Positions 39,739-49,761 of a DNA stretch of 64,000 bases are shown here, one piece after another. A program made the translations under genes and the position numbers. Each line of letters begins with the position of its first letter. The first letter of the stretch is position 1. The notes under the pieces were generated by a model. That model was given only the letters and a program-made list of their open reading frames with translations, ran no database searches and was not told the DNA's origin. The DNA comes from Verrucomicrobiota bacterium (GTDB lineage: Bacteria > Verrucomicrobiota > Verrucomicrobiia > Opitutales > Opitutaceae), in the NCBI GenBank assembly GCA_023432225.1, contig JAEYUW010000024.1, forward strand, positions 124,001-188,000. The letters are read 5' to 3'.

Positions 39739-39843
39739 TCGCTCGCTCGCGGCGCGTCGGGCTGAGCGGGCATCAGATAACGAGGTTCGCGTGGCTGCCC
39801 GGCCGACGCGTGTCGCTGTGGGGACGGCGGCGACCACCGGCGC

Positions 39844-40884
39844 TCACTTCTCCGGCGAGCGGAGCGTGCCGGCGTCGAACCAGACACCGGGGGAGAGCAC
39901 AAAATGCGGATCGGCGGGCAGACCGGTTTCGCCGCGGTGCAGCATGCCGACCACCATGTCAGTGGCCAGCGCGCCGAGCAGACGTGGATCGTGGTAGATG
40001 CCGGAGATGCCGTGCTCGGGGTGATTGTTGAGCATCGTGGCGAGGCCGATGTCGCGCGGCACGGTGTAGTTGGCGGCGCGCAGCCAGTCGTAGATCGGCT
40101 GCCCGCGCGTGCTGATGATCGCGTCGGGTTTCCACTCGCAGAGCCAGGCGAAGAATTTTTCGCGGAAGCCGGGGCCGGGTTCGAAATCGCACGGCGGAAT
40201 GTGATGCTCGCGCGGCAGGAGATATTGTTGCCGGAGAAACGCGCCGAAGAGGCGGTTGCCCCAACTCGGGCTGTCGTCCACGTCGGCGACGACGAAGCCG
40301 AGGCGCTTGTAGCCGCGCGCGAGACACTGTTCGACGATTTGCGTGATGCCGGCGAAGGCGTCTTCGGCGACGTGGTGCAGCGCCGGGGCGCGCAGCGTGT
40401 AGCCGAGAGCGACGGCGGCGAAGCGTTCCCAACACAATTCGAGTGCCGATTGCCCGGGCGGTAGGCGGCCGAGGAGCACGCCGGTGATCGCGCGGCGACT
40501 GAGGATGTCGCTCATGCGCGTCGGCGTCATGCCCGGCTCGGCGAGCCAGAAGTGCTCGAGCTTGTAGCCGAGTTCCTCGGCGCGTTGTTGCGCACCGGGA
40601 AAAAAGTCCGGGCGATCGTGGTGTTCCGGGCGCCAGCCGTAGCGCGTCGGGTAGTTCGTGATGTAGGCGATGCAGACGTGCTTCACCGGGTGACCGGAGC
40701 GGCGCGAGCGCATGAGCGTCGCGACGAGCGGGTTCACGCGGTAGTGCATCTCGTGCGCGATTTGCTGGATGCGTTCGCGCACCTCGGGGCGGATGCGCGG
40801 GCTGTTGCGGAGCGCGAGCGAGACCGTCGAGCGGTGGACTCCCGCTCGTTGGGCGACGTCTTCCAAAGTGGTTTCCGGAGGCAT
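39844..40884 (-). CDS. LacI-family transcriptional regulator
   Basis: The product is 346 residues from the ATG at 40884 (MPPETTLEDVAQRAGVHRST). The frame extends 62 codons upstream without coding character. The LacI helix-turn-helix and hinge fill the first 60 residues (TLEDVAQRAGVHRSTVSLAL, then RIRPEVRERIQQIAHEMHYR). A periplasmic-binding-protein-like effector domain follows (RAITGVLLGRLPPGQSALEL, KRLGFVVADVDDSPSWGNR, ISTRGQPIYDWLRA). It is downstream of the MFS and GH43 genes on the same strand, probably part of their operon or an independent regulator of the pectin genes. The expected inducer is an oligo- or monogalacturonate, inferred from context. Confidence 0.92.
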   Translation of the reverse strand: MPPETTLEDVAQRAGVHRSTVSLALRNSPRIRPEVRERIQQIAHEMHYRVNPLVATLMRSRRSGHPVKHVCIAYITNYPTRYGWRPEHHDRPDFFPGAQQRAEELGYKLEHFWLAEPGMTPTRMSDILSRRAITGVLLGRLPPGQSALELCWERFAAVALGYTLRAPALHHVAEDAFAGITQIVEQCLARGYKRLGFVVADVDDSPSWGNRLFGAFLRQQYLLPREHHIPPCDFEPGPGFREKFFAWLCEWKPDAIISTRGQPIYDWLRAANYTVPRDIGLATMLNNHPEHGISGIYHDPRLLGALATDMVVGMLHRGETGLPADPHFVLSPGVWFDAGTLRSPEK

Positions 40885-41082
40885 GGGCTGGGGGCGGCCG
40901 TGGGTGCGCTTCTCCCGAAGAATGGGCCGCAATGTCACGTGCGGCGCGAGCGCATTCAAGCCCGCAGTGGCGTCATGGAAAGCGCCACGGGAATTCGAAG
41001 ATGATCGCTGGCGTCCCGACGGGTGCCGAGAGACGCACCGGGCGAGCGCGTTGAGGTCAACGCGCTCCACCGGCCGGCCTGC

Positions 41083-42711
41083 TTATGGCGCGACGACGAA
41101 TGATTCGAATTGCGCGGAACCCGGGTTCGCCACGCCCGGGCGCGTGGTGGCGAAGAGGCCGACTTTGGCGCCGACCCAGTGGCTCGAGGTGGCTTGAAAT
41201 TCCGGACCGATGGCGGTGAACGCGGCGCCGTCGACGCTGTAGAAGAAGCGACAGCGCGCGCCTTCGGAAACGACGACGCGCAGGTGGACTGCTCCGCCGG
41301 GAACGTCGGCGGTGGCGAGTTCCTGCTCGTGGCCGTCTTTCTGCGCCGTGCGGCAGGTGCGGAGCACGAGCACATCGTGGCCTTCACGGCGCACACGGCC
41401 CAACCACGCGTAATCGTAGCCGAACACCAGCAGGCCCGCGGCATCGCCGTCTTCCTTCAGATCGGGGCGCATCACCGTCGTCACCGTGAAGGCGGGCGCG
41501 GGAAACTTTTGCAGCAACAGGTGCGGCGTGAACCAGAGTGAGGTCGCGGACGCGGCGGGGGCGCAGTGGAGTCGCAGCGCGCCGCGTGGCTCCGTGAGCG
41601 AGAACCATTCCGCGCGCGGGTTCGCTTGCCATTGCCACTGCTGGCCGAGCGAGGGTGCGGCGAAGTCGTCGGACGTGGCGGGAACGGCGACCGGTTGCGC
41701 GGGGAGCGCGGGTTTGGCGTGGCGAAGCACGGGCTCGCCTTTGCCGTCGCCGTCGGGGTCGTTGCCCATCACGGGCCAGCCGTCGTCGCGCCAGCGCATG
41801 GGCTGGAGGTGCACGACGCGGCCGTAGGCGGGCAGCTCTTGAAAATGGAAAAACCAGTGTTCGCCGCGCGGCGTGTCCACCCATGCGCCTTGGTGCGGAC
41901 CGTTGATGGGCGTGGAGCCTTGTTCGAGGACGATGCGGTTTTCGTAGGGGCCCCAGATGTTTTTCGAGCGAAACACGGCTTGGTAGCCTTCGGTCACGCC
42001 GCCGGCGGGCGCGAAGACATAGTAATAGCCGTCGCGCTTGTAGAGTTTGGGGCCTTCGAGCGTGCGCCAGCCGGGGAGTTGGTTGGCGTCGATGATGACC
42101 TTGCCTTCGTCGAGCACGCGCGAGCCGTCGGGCGCGAGGCGGTGGAGGGTGAGTTGGTTGTTGATGCCGGCGCGGCTCTTGGCCCAGCCGTGGATCAGGT
42201 AGGCTTGGCCGTCGTCGTCCCAGAGCGGGCACGGATCGATGAGGCCCTTGCCCGCTTTGACGAGCACGGGCTCCGACCACGCGCCGCGCGGGTCGATGGC
42301 GGTGATGACGTAGAGACCGAAATCCGGGTCGGGATAAAAGATCCAGAATTTGCCCGCGTGATGGCGGATCGACGGCGCCCAGACGCCCTGGCCGTGGCGC
42401 GGCGTCGCGAAGTGCTCGCGCGGCACGAGGGCGGGCAACGCGTGGTTGACGAGCGTCCAGTTGACGAGATCGCGCGAATGCAGAATCGGCAGCCCGGGCA
42501 CGTGGCCGAAGCTCGACGACGTCATCCAGTAATCGTCGCCCACGCGGACCGCGTCGGGGTCCGAGTAGTCGGCGCAGAGAATCGGGTTTTGGTAAGTGCC
42601 ATCGCCGCGATCGGCGGTCCACGGCGCGGGAGCGGGAGCGGCGCTCGGCGCAGACGACGAGAGGGCCGGAGTGAGGGTCATGAGAAGAGGAAGGGCGAGC
42701 GCGCGGAGCAC
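41083..42711 (-). CDS. Exported glycoside hydrolase, GH43 type
   Basis: I take the GTG at 42711 as start (VLRALALPLLMTLTPALSSS, a signal peptide) because it lies 4 bp after the MFS stop. The ATG at 42681 is the alternative. The five-bladed GH43 propeller covers the first two thirds: YQNPILCADYSDPDAVRVGD (catalytic base Asp), GLIDPCPLWDDDGQAYLIHG (pKa-modulating Asp) and WRTLEGPKLYKRDGYYYVFA (acid Glu). A C-terminal concanavalin-like module follows (FAAPSLGQQWQWQANPRAEW). Members act on arabinan, xylan or galactan side chains. In a pectin locus, side-chain arabinose or galactose removal is the likely task. Confidence 0.92.
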   Translation of the reverse strand: MLRALALPLLMTLTPALSSSAPSAAPAPAPWTADRGDGTYQNPILCADYSDPDAVRVGDDYWMTSSSFGHVPGLPILHSRDLVNWTLVNHALPALVPREHFATPRHGQGVWAPSIRHHAGKFWIFYPDPDFGLYVITAIDPRGAWSEPVLVKAGKGLIDPCPLWDDDGQAYLIHGWAKSRAGINNQLTLHRLAPDGSRVLDEGKVIIDANQLPGWRTLEGPKLYKRDGYYYVFAPAGGVTEGYQAVFRSKNIWGPYENRIVLEQGSTPINGPHQGAWVDTPRGEHWFFHFQELPAYGRVVHLQPMRWRDDGWPVMGNDPDGDGKGEPVLRHAKPALPAQPVAVPATSDDFAAPSLGQQWQWQANPRAEWFSLTEPRGALRLHCAPAASATSLWFTPHLLLQKFPAPAFTVTTVMRPDLKEDGDAAGLLVFGYDYAWLGRVRREGHDVLVLRTCRTAQKDGHEQELATADVPGGAVHLRVVVSEGARCRFFYSVDGAAFTAIGPEFQATSSHWVGAKVGLFATTRPGVANPGSAQFESFVVAP

Positions 42712-42715
42712 GGGA

Positions 42716-44104
42716 TTATTTTTGGCCGATGCGCGGCACGAGCAAATGCATGATGAGCAGCGCCGACACATACATCACGGAGGCGACCGCAAACACCGAC
42801 GCGTAGCTGCCGGTTTTGTTGAGGACGACGCCGATGATTTCGGCGGTGAAGCCGCCGGTGAAATACGCGATGAAGCCGCCGAGGCCGACGAGCGAACTGA
42901 CGGCCGCCTTCGGCATCGTGTCGGAGGCGAAGCTGAATTGGTTGGCCGACCAGCCTTGATGTGCTGAGCCCGCGATGCCGACGATGAGCACCGTCAGCCA
43001 CACGCTCGACACATACGGGGCGAGGTAGATGGGCAGCACGGCGACGGCGCACAGCAGCATGGCGATCTTGCGCGCGGCGTTCACGCTCCAGCCGCGGCCG
43101 AGGAAATGTCCGGCGAGCCAGCCGCCGGCGATGCCGCCGAACGAGGCTACGAAGTAGAACAACGCGGTCCAGTTGCCGACCTCGACGAGCGAGAGGTGGT
43201 AGTGCTTCTGCAGAAAGTCCGGCAGGAAGAACATGTAGATCGTCCACACCGGTCCGGCGAGGATGCTCATCGCGATGTAGGCCCACACGGCGCGGTAGCC
43301 GAGCAAGGAGAACCAGCCGACCTTGGCGGGCGTCGCCACAGGTTTTTCCTCCGCGACCTGCGGCTGGCCGGCGCGGATGTATTCGCGCTCCGCCGCGGAG
43401 AGGCGCGGGTGTGTCTCAGGGTTTTCGTAGAGCCACCACCACGCGATGAGCCAGAACACTCCGAGGCCGCCGGTGACGTAGAACGTGATCGGCCAGCCCC
43501 ACGTGGCATACATGCGCGGCACGAGCACCGGGCAGAGAATCGCGCCGATGTTGGAGCCGGCGTTGAAAATGCCGGTCGCGAGCGCGCGTTCCTTTTGCGG
43601 GAACCACTCGGCCACGGTCTTGATGGCGCCGGGGAAGTTGCCGCCCTCGGCCAAGCCGAGCACGACGCGCGCACTGATGAAACCGAGCACGGTCAGCGGG
43701 AACACTACGGCGGCGGTTGCGCCCGCGGTCTTCAACCACGGCAAGTTGAGCGAGATCGTTTCGCCCAGCGGGATCAGCGAGCACAGACCGTGCGCCGCGG
43801 CGGCGACGCTCCACACGGCCACGGCCAGCGGCAGGCCGCGTTTGATGCCGATCTTGTCGATCAGGCGGCCGCCGAGCAGATAGCCGAACGCGTAGGCGAA
43901 CTGAAATGCGGACGCGATATGCGCATAGTCGGTCTCGCTCCAGCCGAGTTCCTGGCTCAGCGGCCCCTTGAGGATGCCGATGATGTTTCGGTCGATGTAA
44001 TTCAGTGCGACCGAGAAGAAGAGGAGGCCGCAGATGGACCAGCGAAACTGGCCGCCACTGGGGCGTGCGCCTTCAGGCGCAGAGGAGGAAGAGCCGGTGC
44101 TCAT
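42716..44104 (-). CDS. MFS transporter, hexuronate (ExuT)-like
   Basis: The 462-residue protein has about 12 TM helices and MFS anion:cation-symporter motifs: FFSVALNYIDRNIIGILKGP, AYAFGYLLGGRLIDKIGIKR, ARVVLGLAEGGNFPGAIKTV, ERALATGIFNAGSNIGAILC. The LNYIDR and AEGGNFPGAIK segments are typical of the ExuT/GarP branch that imports galacturonate and glucuronate. It is the first gene of the minus-strand operon with GH43. It is divergent from the polygalacturonase across a 376-bp control region. Confidence 0.93.
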   Translation of the reverse strand: MSTGSSSSAPEGARPSGGQFRWSICGLLFFSVALNYIDRNIIGILKGPLSQELGWSETDYAHIASAFQFAYAFGYLLGGRLIDKIGIKRGLPLAVAVWSVAAAAHGLCSLIPLGETISLNLPWLKTAGATAAVVFPLTVLGFISARVVLGLAEGGNFPGAIKTVAEWFPQKERALATGIFNAGSNIGAILCPVLVPRMYATWGWPITFYVTGGLGVFWLIAWWWLYENPETHPRLSAAEREYIRAGQPQVAEEKPVATPAKVGWFSLLGYRAVWAYIAMSILAGPVWTIYMFFLPDFLQKHYHLSLVEVGNWTALFYFVASFGGIAGGWLAGHFLGRGWSVNAARKIAMLLCAVAVLPIYLAPYVSSVWLTVLIVGIAGSAHQGWSANQFSFASDTMPKAAVSSLVGLGGFIAYFTGGFTAEIIGVVLNKTGSYASVFAVASVMYVSALLIMHLLVPRIGQK

Positions 44105-44480
44105 GCAGACGACGCGAGGGGTGGGGTGCGACGGTAGGTGAAGACTAACAGCAGGCAGGTCGCGGAAACACCCTCACTAAGTCGCGCGGTCTCGGCGTCG
44201 GCAACGGCGCGCAAATTCGCATCGTTGATTGTCGCGCGCGGTGTGTATTTCGAAGCGACGTTGATGACAGGCGTGTCGTCAATTTGTTCAACGATGCGAA
44301 CGTGCCTTCCGTTGCCGCGGCACATCGCGGGTCACACACTCCCGCATCATCCGAGTGAAGCCGCGCTGGCGCGCTTCCCCGGTGTTTGCGTCCGTTCTAC
44401 CCACCCCTGTCTCTTCCCCCCGTCCCGCTGTCCGCGGTTGATGCTCTGCAGCAGCCGTCGCCCGGGAGCCACCCTAGCCA
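44105..44480. promoter_or_regulatory. Divergent control region of the pectin genes
   Basis: This 376-bp stretch separates the MFS/GH43 operon (minus) from the polygalacturonase/TonB operon (plus). It is locally AT-richer and holds a pair of 13-bp perfect inverted arms at 44216-44228 and 44288-44300 (TTCGCATCGTTGA and its inverse), 59 bp apart. No clear promoter hexamers could be fixed. I see no gene in it. Confidence 0.6.
44216..44300. promoter_or_regulatory. Paired inverted 13-bp sites, candidate regulator binding
   Basis: TTCGCATCGTTGA at 44216-44228 is matched exactly by its inverse at 44288-44300. Centre-to-centre spacing is 72 bp, close to seven helical turns, as for looped or paired operators. 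Chance occurrence of a 13-bp inverted pair this close is low. Confidence 0.5.
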
Positions 44481-45956
44481 ATGCAACCCTCCGGGTTGTC
44501 ACCCTTCTCGCTCCTTCTCCGGCGCGCTGCACCGTGTCTCGCCTCGCTTTGCGCGTGGGCGGCGCTGAGCGCGATGCCGGCGAGTGCCTCCGCGGCCGCT
44601 TACGATCCCGCGGAGCCGATCGCGCCGATCCGTGCGCCGTTTCCGATGCCGCAATTGCAACGGCCGGTGTTTCCGGCGCGCGCAGTCAGCATCGTCGATC
44701 ACGGCGCGGTGGCGGATGGCACGACGAAGAACACCGCCGCTTTCGCTCGCGCCATCGCGGTCGCGGCTGAAGCCGGTGGCGGTCGCGTGGTCGTGCCTGC
44801 GGGCCGCTGGCTGACCGGGCCGATTCATCTGCGCAGCAACATCGAACTGCATCTCGCCGAAGGCGCCGTCGTGGTGTTCAGCGACGTGTTCGAGGATTAC
44901 CTGCCGCCCGTCCTCGTGCGCGTCGGTGGCGTCGAGTGCTTCAACTACTCGCCGTTCATCTATGCGCGAGGCTGCGAGAACATCGGCGTCACCGGCCCCG
45001 GCCGACTCGACGGCAACAGCGAGGCGTGGTGGTCGTGGAAGAAAAAAGAAACGCGCGCGCTCTTCGACGCCGGCGCGAAAGGCGTGCCGGTCGAACAACG
45101 CGTGTTCGGCACGCGCGAGGCGGCGATCCGCCCGAGCTTCGTGTCGTTCGTCGATTGCCGCAACGTGCTGCTCGAGGGCTTCACGATCGGCGGCGGCCCG
45201 AATTGGACGCTCCATCCGATCTACTGCGAAAACGTCATCGTCCGCCGCGTGCACGTCGAGACGGCGGGTCCGAACAACGACGGCCTCGATCCCGATTCCT
45301 GCCGCAACGTCCTGATCGAACACTGCACGTTCTCCACCGAGGACGACTGCGTCGTGCTCAAGTCCGGCTACAACGAGGACGGCTGGCGCGTCGCGCGTCC
45401 GACGGAGAACGTCGTCATGCGTCATTGCACCAGCCAGCGTGGCCACGGCGGCCTCGTGATCGGCAGCGAGATGTCCGGCGACGTGCGCAATGTCTACATG
45501 CACGACTGCGACTTCGAGGGCACCGACCGCGTGCTCCGCATCAAGTCGCGCCCCGGTCGCGGCGGCGTGGTCGAAAACGTCTGGGTGGAAAACGTCACCG
45601 CGCGCGACCTGAAATACGAGGTCGCGATCCTCAACATGGATTACTCCGCCGACACGAGTGCGATCGTGAATCCCGCGCCGCCCACTTTCCGCAACATCAC
45701 CGTGCGCAAGGTCGCCGCTTCCGGCGCGCCGGTCGCGGTGCGGATCACGGGCTTGCCGACGTCGCCGATTCAGAACGTCACGTTCGAAGACTGCGCCTTC
45801 GTCGCCGAGCGCGGCGTGCTCCTCACGCACGCGCGCGACGTCGCCTTCCGCCGCAGCGCCATCGCGCCGGCGCAGGGCGAGCGCTTCGTCCTCGATCACG
45901 CCGCGGGCGTCACGGTCGACGGCCAACCCTTCTCCGTCGCGCCGCGCTCGCCGTGA
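44481..45956 (+). CDS. Exo-type polygalacturonase, GH28
   Basis: The 491-residue protein has a signal peptide (about 1-39, ending ASASAAA) and the GH28 beta-helix start VSIVDHGAVADGTTKNTAAF. The catalytic Asp triad is in NNDGLDPDSC and EDDCVVLKSG, the His in QRGHGGLVIGSEMSG and the Arg-Lys pair in LRIKSRPGRGG. The NNDGxD and GSEMSG wording and the length fit exo-polygalacturonases of Bacteroidetes/Verrucomicrobia. It hydrolyses de-esterified galacturonan in the periplasm or outside the cell. The TonB receptor follows 40 bp later, so the two are an operon. Confidence 0.95.
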   Translation: MQPSGLSPFSLLLRRAAPCLASLCAWAALSAMPASASAAAYDPAEPIAPIRAPFPMPQLQRPVFPARAVSIVDHGAVADGTTKNTAAFARAIAVAAEAGGGRVVVPAGRWLTGPIHLRSNIELHLAEGAVVVFSDVFEDYLPPVLVRVGGVECFNYSPFIYARGCENIGVTGPGRLDGNSEAWWSWKKKETRALFDAGAKGVPVEQRVFGTREAAIRPSFVSFVDCRNVLLEGFTIGGGPNWTLHPIYCENVIVRRVHVETAGPNNDGLDPDSCRNVLIEHCTFSTEDDCVVLKSGYNEDGWRVARPTENVVMRHCTSQRGHGGLVIGSEMSGDVRNVYMHDCDFEGTDRVLRIKSRPGRGGVVENVWVENVTARDLKYEVAILNMDYSADTSAIVNPAPPTFRNITVRKVAASGAPVAVRITGLPTSPIQNVTFEDCAFVAERGVLLTHARDVAFRRSAIAPAQGERFVLDHAAGVTVDGQPFSVAPRSP

Positions 45957-45996
45957 GCCGCGCCCCTTTAGTCAGCAAAAAGCAAACCCAATCCCC

Positions 45997-48900
45997 ATGA
46001 AACAACGCCATCGACTGCACACCTCGCAGCGCACCTTCGCGGTCGCGCTGCTGGCCCTCGCCGCCTGGACCGGTTCGGCGTGGGCGCAATCGGCTCCCGC
46101 GTCGGCCGCCGCTGCCCCCGCGCCGGAAGAGCCGGGTTCGAAGCTCACGGACGCGAACACCGTCGCGGCTCCGGCGGCTCCCAAAGAGGACGTCGTCATG
46201 CTCTCGCCGTTCGCGGTCAAAGCCGACAATCGCGGCTACTTCGCCTCGAACACCATGTCGGGCACGCGCCTGAACTCGAAGATCGAGGACCTCGGTCAAT
46301 CGATCACGGTCATGACGAAGGAGCAGATGCTCGATTTCGCGATGATCGACATCAACGACGTGTTCGACCACATGGCGAGCACCGAGGGCACGAATTCCTA
46401 TTCCGACTTCGTCACCGACCGCACGGGCGCCGTCGTCGACAACGTGGCCCTCAATCCGAACAACGCCAATCGCGTGCGCGGCATCGGCAACGCCAACATC
46501 GCGTTCAACAACATCGCCATGTCGGGCCGCGTGCCGGTTGACCCGCTGTGGATGGATTCGCTGGAACTGAGCCGCGGTCCGAACGCCAACATCTTCGGCT
46601 TGGGCAACGCCTCCGGCACCGTCAACCAAGTGCCGGCCACCGCCAACGTGACGCGTGATTTCTCGCGCGTGGAGACACGCGCCGACAGTTACGGCGGCTG
46701 GCGCGGCTCGCTCGACGTGAACCGCATGCTCTACCGCAACAAGCTCGCCTTCCGCGCCAGCTACGCGAAGCAGCACACCGGTTTCGTCCGCAAACCCTCC
46801 GGCGAAGACGCGGACCGCCTCAGCTTCCAGGTGAAGGCGCAGCCGTTCAAGAACACGACCATCGCGGCCTCCTGGTATCACTACAAGAACAGCTCCGTGC
46901 GGCCCAACTACACCACGCCGCGCGACTACTACACGGATTGGTTCGACGCGGGTCGCCCCGGCTGGAATCCCGTCACGGGCTTGGTCACGTTCGCCGACGG
47001 CCGCGTCATGGGTGACGGCAACGTTGTCGGTTCTACCACGCCATATAAGGCGGCACCGTCGTTCATCACCGGCGGCGCAGAGACGCGCTCACCCTTCCAG
47101 ATCGGCGCGCCCGGCGAGGCGCCCTATTGGACGATCGCGCGCTACACCGGCAATCCCAGCTCTCCCGCCGGAAACAATTACGGCACCACCGATCCGTATT
47201 CCGCGTCGGCCGTGGGTATCGGTCTCCTGACCACCGGCGCCTCGGACACCTACTCCGCGACGCAACAGCCGCTGTATAACTCCGTCGCCCGCCCGATTGC
47301 CGATCGTTCGATCTACGATTGGACCGAGATCAACCTGATGGGCAACAGCAAGGCCTGGGACAACGTGAACACGTATATGGCCCAGATCGACCAGATCATC
47401 ATCAACACTCCGCGCCAGACCCTGGCCGCGCAGGCCACCTGGTTGCGTGAGAACGCCAAGCGCCTCGAAAACCAACCCATGGGCCCCGCGAGCGTGAACA
47501 GTAACGTCGGCCAGCTCCAGGTCGACGTGAACACCCACTACCTCGACGGCACGCCGAATCCTTACTTCGGTCGTCCCTATCTGCGCAGCAGCGAACCCTA
47601 CCTTCGCGACAAGCCGTTGCTGTGGGACACCACTCGCGCGCAAGCCGTCTATCGCGTCGATTTCTCGCGGGATAACGGCCTGACCAAGTGGCTCGGCACC
47701 CAGCAGATCCTCGGTTACTACGAATACAAGGATCAGAAGACCTGGAACTACAACTATCGCCATACCGCGCTGAACCTCGATAAGGCCTACCAGCAAAGAT
47801 ACGCCAGCGCCGGTGCCCCGTTGGGTGCGCAAAATAATGCCAACCTCCACTCCAGCCACCTGAACTCGTCCGGTGCGCTGGTTCCGCTGAACAACTACGC
47901 TCGCCTCAACGAACAATACTACGTCGGCAACACGGTGGGCGGCGCCATTGAATATGCCCCGAGCTACTTCCCGGAAGGCATCAGTCTGCCCTACGTCTGG
48001 GGCCCGTCGTCCACGCAGATGTTCCGCGATGTGAGCGCGGTAGGCTGGACGCCCGCTTACGGTGGCGGCCTCGCCAACCTCAACACCGTGGTGAAGACCT
48101 TCGGCGGCGTGCTCCAAAGCACCTTCCTCGACGGCAAATTGGTGGCCACCTACGGCCTGCGCGAAGACACCGTGAACGACCGGAATTCCCTGATCGTTCC
48201 GCTGTCCTCGGACCTCCGGTCCTACAATCGCGCCGCGGCCGATGAGTTTGGCGGCGACTGGCGCGTCGCCTCGGGCAAGACGAAGACCGCTTCGGTCGTC
48301 GCCCGCCCGTTCCGCGACTTGCGCTTCATCCAAGACTCGATCGAGCGCGACACCGGCATCAAGCGCCTCTTCGCTGAAGCGGTCGGCGGCCTCAGCCTGA
48401 CCTACAACAAGTCCGACAACTTCATCGCGCAGGGCCCGGCTTACGATCTCTTCCTCAACAAGCTCCCCAACCAGACCGGCACGAGCAAGGACCTCGGCCT
48501 CTGGCTGACGCTGTTCGATGGCAAGCTCTCCATCCGCTACACCCGGTTCGAGACGCTGCAGCTCAACCTCCGCAACGGCGACATCTCCACCATGGCCCAG
48601 CGCATCCTGCGCTATGAAGGCTTCGTCTCCAACGATGCGTGGAACCTGCGCAAACAAGCCACTGCCTGGCTGAGTGGCGTCGGCACCGGCGGCACCGCCT
48701 CGGATGAGCAGATCGCCGCGGCCATCAAGATGCCGATCGAGCAGTATCGCGGCCTGACCCAGATCGGAGCCAACGGCACCTACGCCGCGGTCAACGACAT
48801 GGAGTCGAAGGGCCACGAGGTGGAAATCAACTACAACCCCACCAGGAACTGGACCGTCAGCGCCTCCGTCACCCAGACCGAGGCGATCAACACCTCCGCT

Positions 48901-49623
48901 GGCGCCGCGGTGGACGACTACATCGCCGCCCGCATGCCCATCTGGACGACGCTCGAGGACCCGCGCTACACCCAGACCACGGCGACCATCAACGGTGTGA
49001 CCACGACCATCAATGCCACCAACCTCCCCACGGGCGCGACGGGCCACTTGCTCTGGTGGAATATTCTGGGCAGCACGTTCTCTTCCGGCACCACCAACGG
49101 CGGCTACAACGCCACCAACTCCGCCGCGACGAACTTCGCCGGTAACCTCAACGCGCCGATGTCCGTCTTCCGCGCGCTGATCGGCCGCCCCCGGCCCCAG
49201 ATCCGCGAATATCAAGCCAAGCTCAACACGAAGTATAACTTGGCGGGCATGACCGACCAAAAGATCCTCAAGAACATGAGCGTCGGCGGCTCGCTGCGCT
49301 ATGCCAGCAAGGGCTCCATCGGCTTCTACGGCCTCGGCTACACCGACGGCATGGACCTGACGCAGGCCTCGAACAAGATCCTCGAACTCGATCCGAACCG
49401 GCCGATCTACTCGCCGTCGGAGACGTTCGTCGACGTGTTCGTGACCTACAACACCCGCATGTTCAACGGCAAGGTGCGCGCCAAGTTCCAGCTCAACGTG
49501 AAGAACGTCTTCGAAGACGGCGGCACGCTCCAAGCCGCGCAAGCCTTCTTCGATGGCAAGGCCGCGACCTACCGCATCGTCGACCCGCGCCAGTTCATCC
49601 TGTCAGCGACGTTCGAACTCTGA
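45997..49623 (+). CDS. Large TonB-dependent receptor, probably for pectic oligosaccharides
   Basis: The 1208-residue protein has a signal peptide (to WAQ at about 31), an Ala/Pro-rich spacer, and a TonB-box/plug start (VVMLSPFAVKADNRGYFASN, then TMSGTRLNSKIEDLGQSITV). The plug continues with RVRGIGNANIAFNNIAM and ELSRGPNANIFGLGNASGTV. A very long barrel ends FILSATFEL with the C-terminal aromatic. This is the Opitutaceae-type giant receptor. No SusD partner is encoded next to it. It follows the GH28 gene and is closed by a strong terminator, so uptake of galacturonan oligomers is the likely role. Confidence 0.95.
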   Translation: MKQRHRLHTSQRTFAVALLALAAWTGSAWAQSAPASAAAAPAPEEPGSKLTDANTVAAPAAPKEDVVMLSPFAVKADNRGYFASNTMSGTRLNSKIEDLGQSITVMTKEQMLDFAMIDINDVFDHMASTEGTNSYSDFVTDRTGAVVDNVALNPNNANRVRGIGNANIAFNNIAMSGRVPVDPLWMDSLELSRGPNANIFGLGNASGTVNQVPATANVTRDFSRVETRADSYGGWRGSLDVNRMLYRNKLAFRASYAKQHTGFVRKPSGEDADRLSFQVKAQPFKNTTIAASWYHYKNSSVRPNYTTPRDYYTDWFDAGRPGWNPVTGLVTFADGRVMGDGNVVGSTTPYKAAPSFITGGAETRSPFQIGAPGEAPYWTIARYTGNPSSPAGNNYGTTDPYSASAVGIGLLTTGASDTYSATQQPLYNSVARPIADRSIYDWTEINLMGNSKAWDNVNTYMAQIDQIIINTPRQTLAAQATWLRENAKRLENQPMGPASVNSNVGQLQVDVNTHYLDGTPNPYFGRPYLRSSEPYLRDKPLLWDTTRAQAVYRVDFSRDNGLTKWLGTQQILGYYEYKDQKTWNYNYRHTALNLDKAYQQRYASAGAPLGAQNNANLHSSHLNSSGALVPLNNYARLNEQYYVGNTVGGAIEYAPSYFPEGISLPYVWGPSSTQMFRDVSAVGWTPAYGGGLANLNTVVKTFGGVLQSTFLDGKLVATYGLREDTVNDRNSLIVPLSSDLRSYNRAAADEFGGDWRVASGKTKTASVVARPFRDLRFIQDSIERDTGIKRLFAEAVGGLSLTYNKSDNFIAQGPAYDLFLNKLPNQTGTSKDLGLWLTLFDGKLSIRYTRFETLQLNLRNGDISTMAQRILRYEGFVSNDAWNLRKQATAWLSGVGTGGTASDEQIAAAIKMPIEQYRGLTQIGANGTYAAVNDMESKGHEVEINYNPTRNWTVSASVTQTEAINTSAGAAVDDYIAARMPIWTTLEDPRYTQTTATINGVTTTINATNLPTGATGHLLWWNILGSTFSSGTTNGGYNATNSAATNFAGNLNAPMSVFRALIGRPRPQIREYQAKLNTKYNLAGMTDQKILKNMSVGGSLRYASKGSIGFYGLGYTDGMDLTQASNKILELDPNRPIYSPSETFVDVFVTYNTRMFNGKVRAKFQLNVKNVFEDGGTLQAAQAFFDGKAATYRIVDPRQFILSATFEL

Positions 49624-49645
49624 TGCTCGGCTGATCTCTCACTTC

Positions 49646-49683
49646 ATCGCCGCCACTTGCTCGCAGGTGGCGGCGATTTTTTT
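49646..49683 (+). terminator. Rho-independent terminator
   Basis: An 11-bp perfect stem (ATCGCCGCCAC against its inverse, 10-base loop) is followed directly by seven T residues. It starts 23 bp past the TonB receptor stop and closes the GH28/TonB operon. Confidence 0.92.
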
Positions 49684-49761
49684 CCTCTGTCCGTGAGTCG
49701 CGCGCGAACACACCTCTCTCCGGTGCCGAAAACGATGAACTCGCCCTTGCGGTGCCGTATC

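Noticed and set aside
44105..44480. A small gene in the 376-bp divergent control region
   Set aside because: Short frames here have poor composition and no start supported by context. The region is better explained as regulatory.
47089..49542. An 817-codon minus-strand open frame opposite the giant TonB receptor
   Set aside because: Valine/Gly/Arg/His-rich shadow. The plus strand carries an unmistakable signal peptide, plug and barrel.
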